The notes under the pieces are model-generated. The model worked only from the letters and a program-made list of their open reading frames with translations, was not told the origin of the DNA and searched no databases. 64,000 nucleotides of DNA, taken from positions 1 through 64,000 of the forward strand of contig NMRA01000348.1 of the NCBI GenBank assembly GCA_002633005.1. The letters run 5' to 3'. Below, one piece after another: positions 23,700 through 36,058 of the stretch. The position numbers and the translations under genes were made by a program. Each line of letters starts with the position of its first letter. Position 1 is the first letter of the stretch. This DNA comes from Phoronis australis. Lineage: Eukaryota; Phoronida; Phoronidae.

Positions 23700-24140
23700 T
23701 TTATACCACATACTGAACGAGAAACATTGCAATGAATAGATCTACCTTTCTCGACTCGCCTCGGCTTTGTAACTACTTTCTATGTCAGAGGCCCGGGGTA
23801 GGAGGTTTAGCAACTATTATAGCTTACTACACATTTTATCACGCTAAACTTCAAACGGGAAAATATCGTCTGCTAAAGTAGGTTACCACTAGTGACTGAC
23901 AATAATGCTCAAGTCAAAGGATCCCGACGACACGATACCCGCAATCAAATTGGAGATCGGTGATTGACAAATGAGAGAACACGAGAGATAAATTTCACTG
24001 AATTAGAATATCGTTTTTATGGAAATTTTGCGTCTTATTTTTCATAGCGTATAAATGTCGGTGGAATGCCCTTTGCTGAACATGCGATTGTTGCGCGTGC
24101 TCATTTAAGTATTCTATTTTCACGTTCGATGACGTCAGCC

Positions 24141-24216
24141 GCTGAGTGGTGTAGTGGTAAAGTTGGCGACTGGGAAATCTTGAGGCTCGGCTTCGAAACC
24201 GGCCTTGATTTCCCTC
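24141..24216 (+). repeat. tRNA-like SINE head
   Basis: A-box-like TGGTGTAGTGG at 24147-24157 and B-box-like GGCTTCGAAACC at 24189-24200 have tRNA spacing. A degenerate tRNA-derived SINE promoter is the simplest reading; a functional tRNA is unlikely without a visible acceptor stem. Confidence 0.5.
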
Positions 24217-24490
24217 CAAAATGTTATCTCACTAGTGAGATAACTTTATGGGTTATTACACGGTTGTATCTGCCATTAGAGGCTAATATTGTGGTATAAA
24301 AGTAAAATAACAAAATGCTCTGTGACTGATTGTTTCCAGTTGTTCCGTGTATAGAGCCTCGAAAACGGAACCGTAGAAGAATCAGGAAATCAAAACATCC
24401 ATTCAAACCCATTGCTGGTGCTAGAACAGTGTAGTTAGTCGACAGCACGGCAGTAGGCGACCAGCTACGAGTACCAACGATCAATTTTTT

Positions 24491-25610
24491 ATGTGCCCAC
24501 ATATTTATATGTGGACGCATTATGCCGTCATCTCCGTCCGTCCGCCCGTCCGGCGTCCGGCGTCCGGCGGCCACTGCTCTATCTTCAAAACCCTTTGACA
24601 TACGTTCATGAAATTTGGCAAATATGTTTCATTTACAAATGGGACGGCATGAGCGAACTTTCGGACGGATCCGACTACCGGTGTGCCCCCTAATGGCAAT
24701 TTTAGTTTTTTGCTCTTACCTTCGTATCTTCAAAAGTCCTGAACGGATTTTCATGAAATTGGGTATGTAGGCACTTATTAGTGAGTTGACGCTATCCTCC
24801 CGTTTTCAGATGGATTTGACTTAGTTTGTGCCACCTTGTGGCCATTTTTACTGTATTAGAGTCTGTTTTTTTTGCGTCCACCCCTCTATAAACCAAACCG
24901 CTCAAAGGATGATTGTAAAAATTGGCATGTATGTGCTTACTATAAAGAGGACGGTTGACGATGATTTTCCGACGATTTCGACAACTGTAGCGCCTCCTAG
25001 TGGCAGATTTGTTTTTGCTGCGCCTATGGCTGTATCTCCTAAACCGTTCGCAGGATCTTTACTTAATTTAGAAAGTGTATTTATATGATGTTGACTACAG
25101 ATGACGACGTCTTTCGGGCAGATCTGACTACGGGTGTGCCCCCTAGTGGCAATTATAGTGTTTTACGTTTAACTCAGTATCTTCAAAGGACCTCAACAGA
25201 TTTTCATAAAATTTTAAATGTAGGCATCTGTTGGTGTGATGACGCTATCTTCCTGTTTTTGGATGAAAGCAAGGTATTTTGCACCACCTAGTGGCCATTT
25301 TTTACTGTTTTCAAATCTTGTTTTTGGTGTCCACCCATGTATCAACCAAATCATTTGAAAATTGGCATATATGTTCTCAGTGTGAAGACGAACTTTGATG
25401 ATGGTGACTGACTACTGTGCTCACTAGTGCCAATTTCATTTTACTCTGTTTTCCTTTGTTTCTCTGAAGTTCCTTGACAGATTTTTATGAAATATGGCAC
25501 GTTCCTGTTTTTGGATGGATTGTATGTTTTTGCGCCATCTAGTGGCCATTTTTATGATACAAATAAATAACCCTAAAAGCACACCATTTGCAATGCATTC
25601 GTGGGCGCAT
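24491..25610. mobile_element. TIR element with CTCF-like motif array, copy 1
   Basis: A ~1.12-kb segment is bounded by inverted ends ATGTGCCCAC and GTGGGCGCAT. The left end is followed by a GTCCG/GTCCGGC-rich stretch. The interior is a degenerate ~300-base tandem theme: TATCTYC-AAA-cc, ...GATTTTCATGAAATT..., then GCGCC(A/T)CCTAGTGGC followed by ATTTTT. Motifs matching GCCMYCTRSTGG, the CTCF core on this strand, occur at 25138-25149 and 25534-25545, with one-mismatch versions at 24685, 24830, 24992 and 25283. No ORF has coding character. A longer copy is at 27165-28421. Confidence 0.75.
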
Positions 25611-26473
25611 TTAAACGCTCCGCGTTGCTCTTCTTTCGATTTTCGGCGATGTAGTAACAGTGATTTTTCGGTTTAATTCACTTCCGGCTAAAATGGCCAG
25701 TTTTTAATTTCGTGTACCAACGCATAACGTTATTTTGACTGTGAAGCAAACTTATCGGAGCTTCAGGGAGTATGCACTGGGCACTTGGACACGCTATTAA
25801 AATTGATCTGAGTAGGCCTTTCCAGGTGTGGATAGTCAAACATGGCAATTAGCTTTGATCAGTTAGTGGAGCTTTTGGATAGACAATCAAATCAGCTGAT
25901 CTACATGTATATTGAAGCTATCTCCCACAAAACTTGGTCGAGCTCTATGGTCACATTTTATGAGGAATTCAAATGAGGGCTTTGTTTTTGTCCACACAAG
26001 TGGCGAAAAATGAAATCGAACGCCTTAATTCTTCAGTCAACTCTTATCTTAACGCTGTCTGATTAAAGTGCAGTAAAGAGCAATCGAGCGGGAGGAGTTG
26101 TGGTTTTTATGGACGTCCAGAGTTGGATGTCTGCCAACTCTGGACCGTCCGTCACGACAATATCGTGTTATGGGTCAAACTTTTCACTTTCGGCTATGTA
26201 CAGTATGAACGGTGAAATTTTCGATTTGTCGGTTCAATTCACCTCCGGCTAAAGAGGCGAGTAATTTGTTCCGCGTACAGCAAAAAGTTTCTAGATTGAG
26301 AGGCTAAAATTCAATACTACTACACATTGCTGATAGTTTTGTTAATAAACGCTAATTTATCAGAGTCAGAATTTCCTACTTAACTTTCAAATGTTAGAAA
26401 GGTGTACGACTTTTGTCAGCCCGCCCCGGACGGTGTCAAAGGGACGACCAATGAGGCGCTTCGATGGGACAAT

Positions 26474-26548
26474 CGTGGGAGGAGCAGCGCTGAAAAAAGT
26501 GGGGGCTATAGCCCCCCACCCAGCCCCCTATGGTGCGCCGCCCATGAC
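26474..26548. mobile_element. Short GC-rich foldback repeat, copy 1
   Basis: It contains the perfect palindrome GGGGGCTATAGCCCCC (26501-26516) between GGAGCAGCGCTGAAAAAAGT and GCCGCCCATGAC. The same elements in the opposite orientation are at 48752-48815, and a fragment is at 59020-59052. Non-coding. Confidence 0.7.
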
Positions 26549-27164
26549 AATGCACTCGCGAATAAAGCTAGCGTGATGATGGACAATGCTTGCAGTGCAT
26601 GTCGATATCTTGCGAAGATGTTAATTACGTCATCGCACATTTCTCTTAAGAAGTTTGCTTCAACGCAGTCATGCTCTAGCAAGAACGTCTCCCTAGAGCG
26701 GAAAACCACCATGGCAGAGTCGGTGCCAATGTTTCAACTGAGTTGTTATTAACAGCACGTACTTGCGAGGAAACTGTGAAAAAACTATTGACACGCAGGA
26801 TTTAGGGGTTCAGGATCATTAGAATAGTCTACTTCACAATAACTAATTGGCCAAACGAAATTCGCCAAGTATGTTACTGTATCATGTAGTGAGTGCACTC
26901 GCTTACTTCCTTACTTTTGACCGCACGAGACAGGCTTCACTTCTCAGGTCGACATAAAATTTTCACACAACACGTGTTTTTGAGGCGTCAGTCCAGTTTT
27001 CGTGGCAGGATTCTAGAACTGTATGCATTCTAGATCTTTCCCGACATGCCCGCAACCAAAATACGTGGAATTTACCCTTATCATGTAACTCAACAAGAGC
27101 TTAAGTGGAGCTTTTTATTTTTAAGTGAAATCGGACGCAAGACGGCGCTGTAACGCCTATTTTT

Positions 27165-28421
27165 ATGCGCCCACATAAATCTATGTGGAAGCATTATGCC
27201 ATCATCTGCGTCCGTCTTGCGTCCGTCCGGCGTCCGACGTCCGGCGTCCGATGCTATATCTCCAAAACCGATTAAGGTTTGTTCATGAAATTTTGCACAT
27301 TTGTTCCTTTCATGAATGAGAAGGCATAAGGGAACTTTCGAACTAATCCGATTACCGGTGTGTCCCCTAGTGGCAATTTTATTTTTTTACGTTTACCTCT
27401 CTCTTTTCTTCAAAAGTCCTTAACGGATTTTTATGAAATTTGGTATGTGGGCACTTATTAGTGAGATGACGCTATCCTCCCGTTTTCGGTTGGATTCGAC
27501 ATAGTTTGCGCCACATAATGGCCATTTTTACTGTTTTCGAGTCTGTTTTTTTGCGTCCACCCCTCTATCAACGAAACCGCTCAAAGTATGATAATGAAAA
27601 TTGGCATGTATGTGTTTACTTTAAAGAGGACAGTTGACGATGAGTTTCCGACGATTTCGACTACTGCAGCGCCTCCTAGTGGCAGTTTTTTGCGCCTATG
27701 GCTGTATCTCCTAAACCGTTCGCAGAATCTTTACTTATATTAGCAACTGTATTTATATGATGTTGACTACGGATGACGACGACTTTCGGACAGATCTGAC
27801 TACTCCTGTGCCCCCTAATGGCAATTTTAGTTTTTTACTTCTAACTCTGTATCTTCAAAGGTCCTCAACAGATTTTCATGAAATTTTAACTATAGGCATC
27901 TATTGGTGTGATGACCCTATCTGCCTGCTTTTGGATGGAATCGAAGTATTTTGCACATTGTGGCCATTTTTGCTGTTTTCAAATCTTGTTTTTGGCGTCC
28001 GCCACTGTATCAACCAAATCATTTGAAAATTGGCATATATGTTCTCAGTGTGAAGACGACCTTTGATGATGGTGACTGACTACTGTGGCGCATCCTAGTG
28101 TTAGTTATGTTTTGCGCCTATAGTTATATCTCCTAAACCCACTGCAGGATCTTTACTAAATTTAGTAAGTCCATTTATATGAAGATAACAGACGACGACG
28201 ACTTTCTGGCGGATCCAACGGACACTGTGCTCACTAGTGGCAATTTCATTTTATTCTGTTTTCCTTTGTTTCTCTGAAGTTCCTTGACAGATTATTATGA
28301 AATATGGCATGTTCCTGTTTTTGGATGGATTGTATGTTTTGGCGCCATCTAGTGGCCATTTTTATGATACAAAAAAAACAACCCTAAAAGCACACCATTT
28401 GCAATGCATTCGTGGGTGCAT
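27165..28421. mobile_element. TIR element with CTCF-like motif array, copy 2
   Basis: A 1.26-kb direct repeat of 24491-25610 with ends ATGCGCCCAC and GTGGGTGCAT. It keeps the GTCCGGC-rich left part and the same tandem theme. An exact GCCMYCTRSTGG match is at 28344-28355; near matches are at 27362, 27509, 27670 and 27811. Compared with copy 1 it has about 140 extra bases (28085-28240 area), one more theme unit. It lies in the intron between receptor exons 2 and 3. Confidence 0.75.
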
Positions 28422-28609
28422 TTCAACGCTCCGCCTTGCTCTTGTTGAAGTTTCGGTTTGCAGACCTCTAGCTCATTGGTCCTTTGACGAATATTGCCGA
28501 ATTCTTGATAAGCTGATAGGTCTCATCAAGGGCTATATTCAATAACTCTAAGGGCCTTGGCAGGCAGAGACACGTGTAGTTAAGACACCTCTAAATATTG
28601 TTACGTTAC

Positions 28610-28760
28610 CCGCCATGTAAGTCCAGAGGATACCAGTGGCAATAAAAACTCTCTTATGCGACATAAGCTGCGGGTACTTGTACGGGAATAAGACGGCTAT
28701 GAAGCGATTGACAGCTGTAACGAAAAGTGAAGACGAATTAGCTACAGAAAATTGGAAGAA
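28610..28760 (-). CDS. Class A GPCR, exon 2 (TM3, NRF motif, TM4)
   Basis: Found by reading the minus strand; too short for ORF calling. The acceptor is ...CCATTCCTTTTAG| with a strong pyrimidine tract, giving start 28760. The donor is G|GTAACG, with the intron starting at 28609. The 151-base exon encodes 50 residues plus one base: the cytoplasmic part of TM3 (FFQFSVANSSSLFVTAV), NRF at 18-20 in place of DRY, then AVLFPYKYP of loop 2 and TM4 with a conserved Trp in ILWTYMA. Its end phase (1) fits exon 3 exactly. Its start phase (0) does not fit exon 1 (phase 1), and the TM3 disulfide Cys plus loop 1 are absent. An unrecognised small exon is therefore expected between them. An alternative acceptor CTGTAG|CT at 28741 would fit exon 1 but delete half of TM3. 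Confidence 0.85.
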
Positions 28761-28769
28761 CTAAAAGGA

Positions 28770-30740
28770 ATGGACAACAAGAAATATTTTTCAACTAGTG
28801 AAAACTAAATGTACCAACGCTAAACATTAATCATCTACATGTCTGATGCGAGTGACCATTTTTACGAACAGAACTCATACGTATCGGGTACCGGGTATGA
28901 TCCAGTCAGTCCAGGAACTCATGATTTGTTGTACCCTCTGACACAGCGCCACCTACATGTATACTGAAAAGTGGCCCTGTGGAAATATGATGAACAACAC
29001 ACGGAATTCCGTGCGTGGGCATCAATGCGCATGCTTGGTCGCAAGTTTACAGATCACATCGCAACCACTTGCTCACGCCTTCTATGAACTGAACTTGTTT
29101 GGGCTTACGCCACTGGATCAGGGTTTCCTTGATTTTGTTTACTTCGATTACTACCCGTTTTTATAAATTACAACTATTCAAGTCAAAGGTGGTCACCATA
29201 CTACGTAACAGTAAACTGAAAGGGGTTTCCCAGATTTCAACCAATGGGAGTGACTGAATGTTATGACGTCAGTCATTACTTTAACCAATGAAAAGCCATG
29301 TTTAACAACTTGCACTAGTGCTACCTTGTTGTGGTTATTAGCACGTGTCTGTTCTGTAGACGCAATACGCTCGCGCAACTCTAGCGCTAATAGGATTTGC
29401 ACGCGTGGACGAGAAAGCGTGCACTGTTCACCTAAGACTATCCAGCGAATTCCTCGGCACATCGCTGAAGTGGGCTAATCGCTATGCATGGGCTTGGCCA
29501 AATGTCTACTGGATGAGATGATTGCTGCCGCAAACCAATACGCCTGTTTAGCGTACGAGTTTGAAAATCAGAAAGGAACAATAAGTAAGGCAAACGACCA
29601 GCTTGACTTTTTGAAATTGAAAAGAAAATAGAGAAATTAGCGAACAGGTTTTCTTCATCAGCGGAGCATTGTTTGTGAATCGATCATAAACAATATCGAG
29701 GATTTTCTTATTATGCAGTATGACGTTAACTAGCCTTACTGTAAGGTTGCGCGATATTGAATATAGCTAAACTTACAGGTTTCATATTTCTAAGAACAAA
29801 ACTCACAATCTCTATCAGTAATTAACTCGCGAGAGTTGAATGGCACGCAAGCTAATCTCTTTTGTATCTACGTGTATATATGAATATTTAGCCGCTTGAA
29901 CCAAAGATAGATCCGACCTCTAAAAGTCGTATATCATAAATGTACAAAGTACGAATCAGAGATAGGACGGCAAATTTCAAAGTTGAGTTTTAACAACGCA
30001 AGAATCACGCGAGGAAGTTGTCATGGTCACGTGGTGATCGTTTGCAATGGATGGTGAGGACTCGCAAGGTCTTGCGTGATCCTGCATTTTCACGAGGTGT
30101 CCACGTCTACGGAACGTACGCTAATTGGGCCGTCGTCTCTGACTAAAGGGTAACAAAGTGAGTTGGTTTGGAAATCCCACATGTAAGGTTAATCATCCGG
30201 CAAAAAACCCTACCTGGAGTAATAACCGAACAAGCAAAATTAAAGATACCGATAAGAAACTGGATCTCGGCGAGTGTAACCTTGCGGCGTTTCTTGAAAG
30301 ATGACAAAAACAATCTACACTTGACAAGTTTTTCCTGAGGCAGAGATGCAATCATATATACCGAATTGAGGTGAGTACCAAATATGGTAATTTCAGTGGA
30401 CGGAGAACACTCTTTTCGTTCTTGACAGGGACGCCGAGACTCGCACACACTGGAAGAAAGGTATTGAGATCGGATTTGCATTTGGGAGAGATAGTAGGGC
30501 CTACAAAGAAAAATCACTGAGAGGGTGAGATGTGCCAAAGGCGGACAATTTATTTTCGAGGGTCCACTGCAGCGACGAGCTAAACGTTTCGAAGATTTGA
30601 GAAAAAAAACTAAGAACCGGAACTCCTCAGGTACTCTGGTATAATTCTGAAAACTTAAGCAAACATGACACTGGGAATGGTGACAGAACTTCGACAACTG
30701 GTTGCTCTGTTAATTAATGTAGAACATGTCAGCCAGTTCG
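28770..30740. other. Intronic stretch without recognised gene
   Basis: ORFs at 28957-29166, 29193-29462 and 30143-30697 (minus, 184 codons) show no recognisable domain, and codon content looks random. If the receptor gene model holds, this is intron, and the missing loop-1/TM3 exon could lie here or further right before 50218. Confidence 0.5.
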
Positions 30741-30748
30741 AACACGGT

Positions 30749-33003
30749 GGATCATCCATTGTGTTGAAAGTGACACTAGAAACGTAGTGAGGAAGCGCAA
30801 TCATGGGCCAACATAAATTTATCCACGTCATTCAGTGGATCTAGATTCTCCCAGGTTGGAGTCTCGCCAAAAATCGTCGTTGCCCCTCGCGAAATCAAAG
30901 ATCCACCAATGTCACCCTCAGGCATCCTAACAGTTGCCTACGTCTGGTGCTCAGGGGTAGCTTTTATGTTTGGAAATAAAGCCCGGCGGCATTGAAACGC
31001 ACTCTTATTGATCAGGACTATAGGGATCAAGGGACATTTTTCAAAACTACTTTTCAAATAAAGAAAATTAAAATTAGGATCATAGTTATTCAAGTTGAAT
31101 TAACCCTAGCATACTCGAAAGGTCTCCAGCGTACTATAAGTTTGCATGACACCTGTAGGTCTCTACACGTTAAAACGTACAGTAGGCCTACGTGTGAAAT
31201 CAACACGTGGCAAAATCCCTGTGTGGAGACCTCTACCGGGCATTTGAATTCGGCATGAGTGATACGAACTGTCGCGAGAAAGACTTGAAAATTCAACAAA
31301 ATGTCATTGTTCATGGCTACAGAAGCATTGGCACATGCATGTTCAGCGTACTTGTCGTCACTTTATTAACTTAAGTGACACTAATAGGAATTGTTGCTTA
31401 GTGCTAGCAGCAGAATTTATTGATTGTATTTTGAAAATATGAACTTCGATGTCATCTGACGTCATGTCTGTTTATCCGCTTTTTATTTATGTTTGAGTAT
31501 CGATGTGCATGTACATGCATAGACTGCATACACACCGTTTTCAGTTGGTGTTACCGATTTATATGATACTCACCTTCAAAATTATTGTACTAACACGACA
31601 GGAAGCCATTTTTAAATGTGCATTTCGCCACTGTTTAATTGTCGATTTTGATTTGGTTTTGTGTTTTAAAACATTGCCACGATCATCCGAATTTGAATCG
31701 TTGCCGAATGAAGCGGCAACTAAAGTCACAGACAGTGAGCCCGCTTTGAATTTTCAATTTCAGGATTGAAGCGTTTATTTGAGTCGTTAACTGTTTCGAT
31801 GTTGTCATTGGTATCTGGAATCTAATCCTCTCCCGGTAAGGAATTTTATGAGACCTCTTTTGTGAGAGTAAAATGTTTGATTCAATTTGCGTTTTTATCA
31901 AGCTAAACAAGGCGAAATTCAGCACTAAATATGCCACGAAGGCATACATATACTACAGTGTATGTACTAACCAATTAAGAGAAGAGAGCCGCGAGACATA
32001 CTGAGTGGTACGGTTGTACAGATGAGGCTGATCAGGCAGAAATTCTTTGAAGGTGGAACAACTCCTGAAATAAAAATATAGAATTCTGTTTGAAGAGGGA
32101 CCGTAGAATGCTAGGTCGGGGGAACATGTGCCCTCTAATATCTGGCAGCGCCAGAAGCAAAACCTTGGCGAAAGGGAGTGCGAAATTTGGCGATGACAGC
32201 TTCCGACTCGTTAGCAGGCAATTAGAATAATCAACTGTGTGGCTTAGTGGTTTGAGGTCCGGAATCCTGCTTGAGAGACCTAGATCGATTCATGGCTCTA
32301 ATGGCTGACAATCGAGCATTGTACAAAGGTGTCTCTTTCTCTTCTGAGCTGAATAAAACGCGAAAGCGATTTTGGGGCTGTACTAATCTTTAAGAAAAAA
32401 ATAATAATTATCTGAGTTCTGGTCTCAAAATTGTGGACATTTGAATTGAGAGTGAACTTTCGAAGGTGGCGAACCTTCGGAGAATTGAACCTTCGGAGTA
32501 GTGGCAGGACCTTCGGCCGTAGTAGCGAACCTTCGGAATAGTGACATGTATACTTAGAAACTTAATCCCATCTGAAGTTAGTTGGTCGTATGAAGACTGT
32601 GAGGCTGTTCACCATTGACGCAATTGACAACAAAAGTCCTTCTTCATTGACCATAGTTTTTATTAGGTCTAGGCCTACTTTTCCCCCAAAATGTGAACAA
32701 ACTCGTTGGAGTAATATCAGCGCAAGAAAACACAGTTATAGTAAAATGTCAGGTTTTTTAGCACCGACGGAGGGCTGCCTATAGTGAACTTACCGTCGCC
32801 TTGTAGCAAATTAAAAGACCGAAAACGCACACACGTGCACACGCTTGCTTGTCACTCCACCAATCCACAATCGAAGTGGACACTGGATGAACAACGTGCA
32901 TGTTTTTAACGAACGCTTTCAATTCAAATTGCCTACACTTCACCGTACCATGCTGGTAAGCAATACCAGGTAACAATCCAGGCTTTGAGCTATTATGTTT
33001 CTC
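30749..33003. repeat. Right copy of duplicated block (pair with 1-2724)
   Basis: Same orientation as 1-2724. It lacks the ~560-base segment carrying the G-tract MITE, and has a short extra phrase near 32110-32140. Small indels and point changes are spread evenly, with no frame preserved, so the block is non-coding. Confidence 0.85.
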
Positions 33004-33810
33004 AATTGGTTGATTTTAAGAGTCACTGCACGAGAACGTCAGGCAAATTGCAATATTATGGGAACATGACATGTCACGAATTCTAAATTTGATATAGTAT
33101 ATAAATATATATATATCACTTGGGGTGAATTAGTTACAAAAATATAAAAATCAGTTTTGTCTTTCGTAACTTTGTAAATATATAACGAATAACTAAATCG
33201 GGTGGAAAAAGGGCCTAACCCCTTTTGCGCGACTGTTGAAAATGTCCTATGTTTCCATGGGAATTAAACCACTTTGCAGGCGTTTAAAAAATAAAAAATG
33301 ATTGAGTTTTACAAAACTATCCTTTTTGTAATTGAGAATGCCAAAAATGTTTCTGGATAACGTATTTTGATATTTTAAGGAACTTTTGAATGCCTTGCCT
33401 CCACGGGCCAAAAACAGCTACCAATTTAGACCTATATAGAGGCCTATGTAATTCAAGCGCGCAAAAACGCACACCACCCACACACCGGTTCTGTGATAGC
33501 TACAGCTCTCGTCTTTGACAAGATATCGTTATTTCCGTGGACAGCACCTTTTTTAATTCTCGAATTTATACTTTAGCGGAGGCACTTTCACCACTTTCAC
33601 CTGTTTCATACTGCCACCAGTAGAGTGCGGCAAAGCCGAAAATATGAAAAATATGATCTAAATTGGAAGTAAATCGTAATAAAAAAATCATATTAAATTT
33701 TATTCAATATAACCAGAATTGCTTCGAGCGTTCTTTTAGCGAAGTATTGCGTTATTGACATTTAGCTAAGAAACGGAATGAGGTTCAGGAAAATAGGTCA
33801 CGCTCTGAAG
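33004..33810. other. AT-rich stretch without recognised gene
   Basis: Contains a TA-rich run (33095-33117) and no ORF of interest. It precedes the ATG of the remnant at 33815. Confidence 0.5.
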
Positions 33811-33814
33811 GAAA

Positions 33815-34114
33815 ATGGCAAAGCCAGCGAGCCGCTGTGTTACTTACAACAAATATATTGACAAATACCCGAAAAGTGTCAACGCACTAGATCACTTGGA
33901 AGAATGGGAGTTGATTGGTAATCTGGCACGACTGGGAGTGTGAGAGACAAAGGAACTGGCCAGCCTGTTAGAACAAAAGGTCATCTGTCCAAAGCACCGT
34001 ATGTGGCAGTATCCAGGTTGTAAGCCAAGGTGTACGTTTGCAGCCTCGCGAATGCATAGGGTGTTCACCACTCAATCCCAGGACTACGTCAACTTTATAA
34101 CTTCTCATTTGAAG
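33815..34114 (+). pseudogene. First exon of an unidentified gene or transposon protein, interrupted by TGA
   Basis: From ATG 33815 one frame runs 100 codons to a good donor AAG|GTGAGC (34114/34115), with a single in-frame TGA at 33941-33943 (codon 43). The protein is hydrophilic, with a Cys/His patch ICPKHRMWQYPGC then CTF that resembles a small zinc-binding site. I do not recognise the family. Further coding-looking pieces follow at about 34320-34450 (RKVVAWKAYGIGDGVV), 34600-34640 and 35295-35455. Possibilities are a decayed host gene, a domesticated or dead transposon gene, or less likely a selenocysteine TGA. Confidence 0.5.
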
Positions 34115-34636
34115 GTGAGCTACGTAACAATGCATAGCATGGGCTGTATACAATTACATAGACTACTTTTTTCTCAGAAATCTCACCGTGATTAGTCATA
34201 CCATCTGAGAGTTTCAGGTGTGTACGTGGTCTGAAACACTAGTTAAATATTTGATGGAATGGAATATTCTTTCATAGCTTGATTTTTAAAAAGGACTTGT
34301 GTTCCAATGCTTACAACTAAGTTACCTATTTCAACAAGAAAAGTGGTTGCTTGGAAAGCATATGGGATCGGAGATGGGGTGGTTTTGGAGAATTCTGCTT
34401 CTGATTGCAAACCAGTTGAACTAGTGGTTGAGGAATGTCATATGTTGCATTCTCATTGAGACCTTTCACTAGTTTCATCAATAGGAAGACGAAGATATTC
34501 CGGTGTACAAAAGATGGCTGTAACAACACTTTTGCCTCTCAAAACAAACTCAATCAGCAAGTTAGCATGGGCTGGTATGATAAACAGCCAACAGCACTTG
34601 AAGATCATCGCTGACGTGGGAAGAAAGTGGGCTGCC

Positions 34637-36058
34637 AAAGTCAATGGTATAGAAGGTGAAGTTCATGATCAAACAGCATGCTCGTTGAACTCAATTTGGC
34701 ATCACAAATCCATAAGTTTGACGTATAACCTTTGCTGTGCAATTTAGTCACTGACTGTTCCTAGTTAACTTAATAGTCAACATGGAAATACACTGTGTAA
34801 TGTTCTATATTACAACCCAACAAAAAGTGAAGCTGTTGTGGAGCATGCTACTCAACAGCCTATGCAGACATGACTTGGACGTTCCCACAAATTTAGGCTG
34901 GATTTTTTTGACGTGGATAATTGTATCAATCAGACCGCTCAAACAGCACAATTCTCTCACTTATGACCACAACATTTGGATTTTGTAAACTCATTTTGTG
35001 AATTAACAAAACATGGCTACCCATCCAATAAGCATGGCTCCTGGTGTTGCATCCAGCTTTGTTACCTTTAAACACTCCTCACACACTCTTCCCTGAGTCA
35101 TGCACATGATTCTTAGTCACATGAGTTTTTGAACTGATTATTGGTTTCAAAAGCTGTGTTTGATTTGTGTGAACAGGGATCAGCTTGCAATTAGGTGTGT
35201 GAGGGGTGTTTACGAGTGTTTGGCAGTTGTTGTTCTGGTAGCCTGTCAATGGACTAAATAACATATACTATCTTATTGAGTTTTACATTTGCAGGTGTAC
35301 AAATGCAGGTAGCAAGTACCCAAACAGCAGGAGAGTCATACAGCACAATGGGATGGGCTCTGATGTCAGCATAAAGGTCTGAAATAATGACTGAAAGCGT
35401 AAAGGTGTGTTTGACTGATGCGTTCAACGAAGGCATGAGAACTGGTCAAAAAAGCGATCCTGTGAGGTGTTCTCAACAAACGAGAACTGCAGGACACAAT
35501 CATAGAACAGCTGTTTGAATATCTTGATCAGTATCCATGTAGATGGTAATCATCAGTGTTACTGTATTCTTGTTGTGCATCTTAGGGTGTGTCTATTGCT
35601 ATGAAGTAATGTTACTAGTTAGTTTGATTCCATGATATTTTCTGTGAATTTTTTCTCACGACAAGAGTGCTCCTTTAACTGTCATTTCCGGGTTATTTGT
35701 ATACAGTAATATACAGTACAAGCCAAACGTATCCTGACAAAATGACCTGGAATTCCTTGCCATTACAGCTGGGCAAAAGTAGAATTCGTGGTCAAAGTGG
35801 TCTTCCTTTGTGACCGACAATGAAGGGAAACAGGAAAGTTAGTATGGTGGCTAAGACATTCTGTAATTAGCTGTGGTAATAGCTATTACCAGTAATTTTT
35901 TCATTAACAGGACTCGGCAAAGATTTATATTGTCTGATTACTTTTGCCTTGTTCTGTATGACTGTTTGCAAGCATGCGTGTGTAGACCCATTATGCTGTC
36001 ATCCCGGTCTTTTTGTCTGGCATCTGCTGCTTCATCTCCAAATCCTTAGTGAATGCGA
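34637..36058. repeat. ~1.4-kb duplicated block, left copy (pair with 36601-37942)
   Basis: Nearly identical to 36601-37942 from AGTCAATGGTATAGAAGGTG onward, at about 95 percent by eye. This copy has about 75 extra bases near 35850-35935 and is cut at 36058 by the poly-A element. The second copy runs through the same point without interruption, so it holds the uninterrupted sequence. Confidence 0.92.
35295..35456 (+). pseudogene. Coding-like exon remnant, copy 1 (FLTDAFNEG-type)
   Basis: After an acceptor-like TTTTACATTTGCAG| the frame reads VQMQVASTQTAGESYSTMGW, then after a frame change MTESVKVCLTDAFNEGM followed by TGQKSDP, ending at a donor-like CCT|GTGAGG. The pattern V-x-FL-x-D-x-F-x-x-G-x-x-TG-x-K-x-D-P resembles a C-terminal motif I have seen in many uncharacterised invertebrate proteins; this is recollection, not a search. 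The frame change between halves suggests decay. A second copy is at 37259-37420. Confidence 0.4.

Noticed and set aside
24066-24299. Functional tRNA gene at the A-box/B-box pair
   Set aside because: The promoter boxes are present, but no convincing acceptor and anticodon stems could be formed, and the region is a repeat.
30143-30697. Minus-strand 184-codon ORF as a gene
   Set aside because: No recognisable domain, no splice context, composition like random sequence, and no homologous copy to test. Left out at this evidence level.
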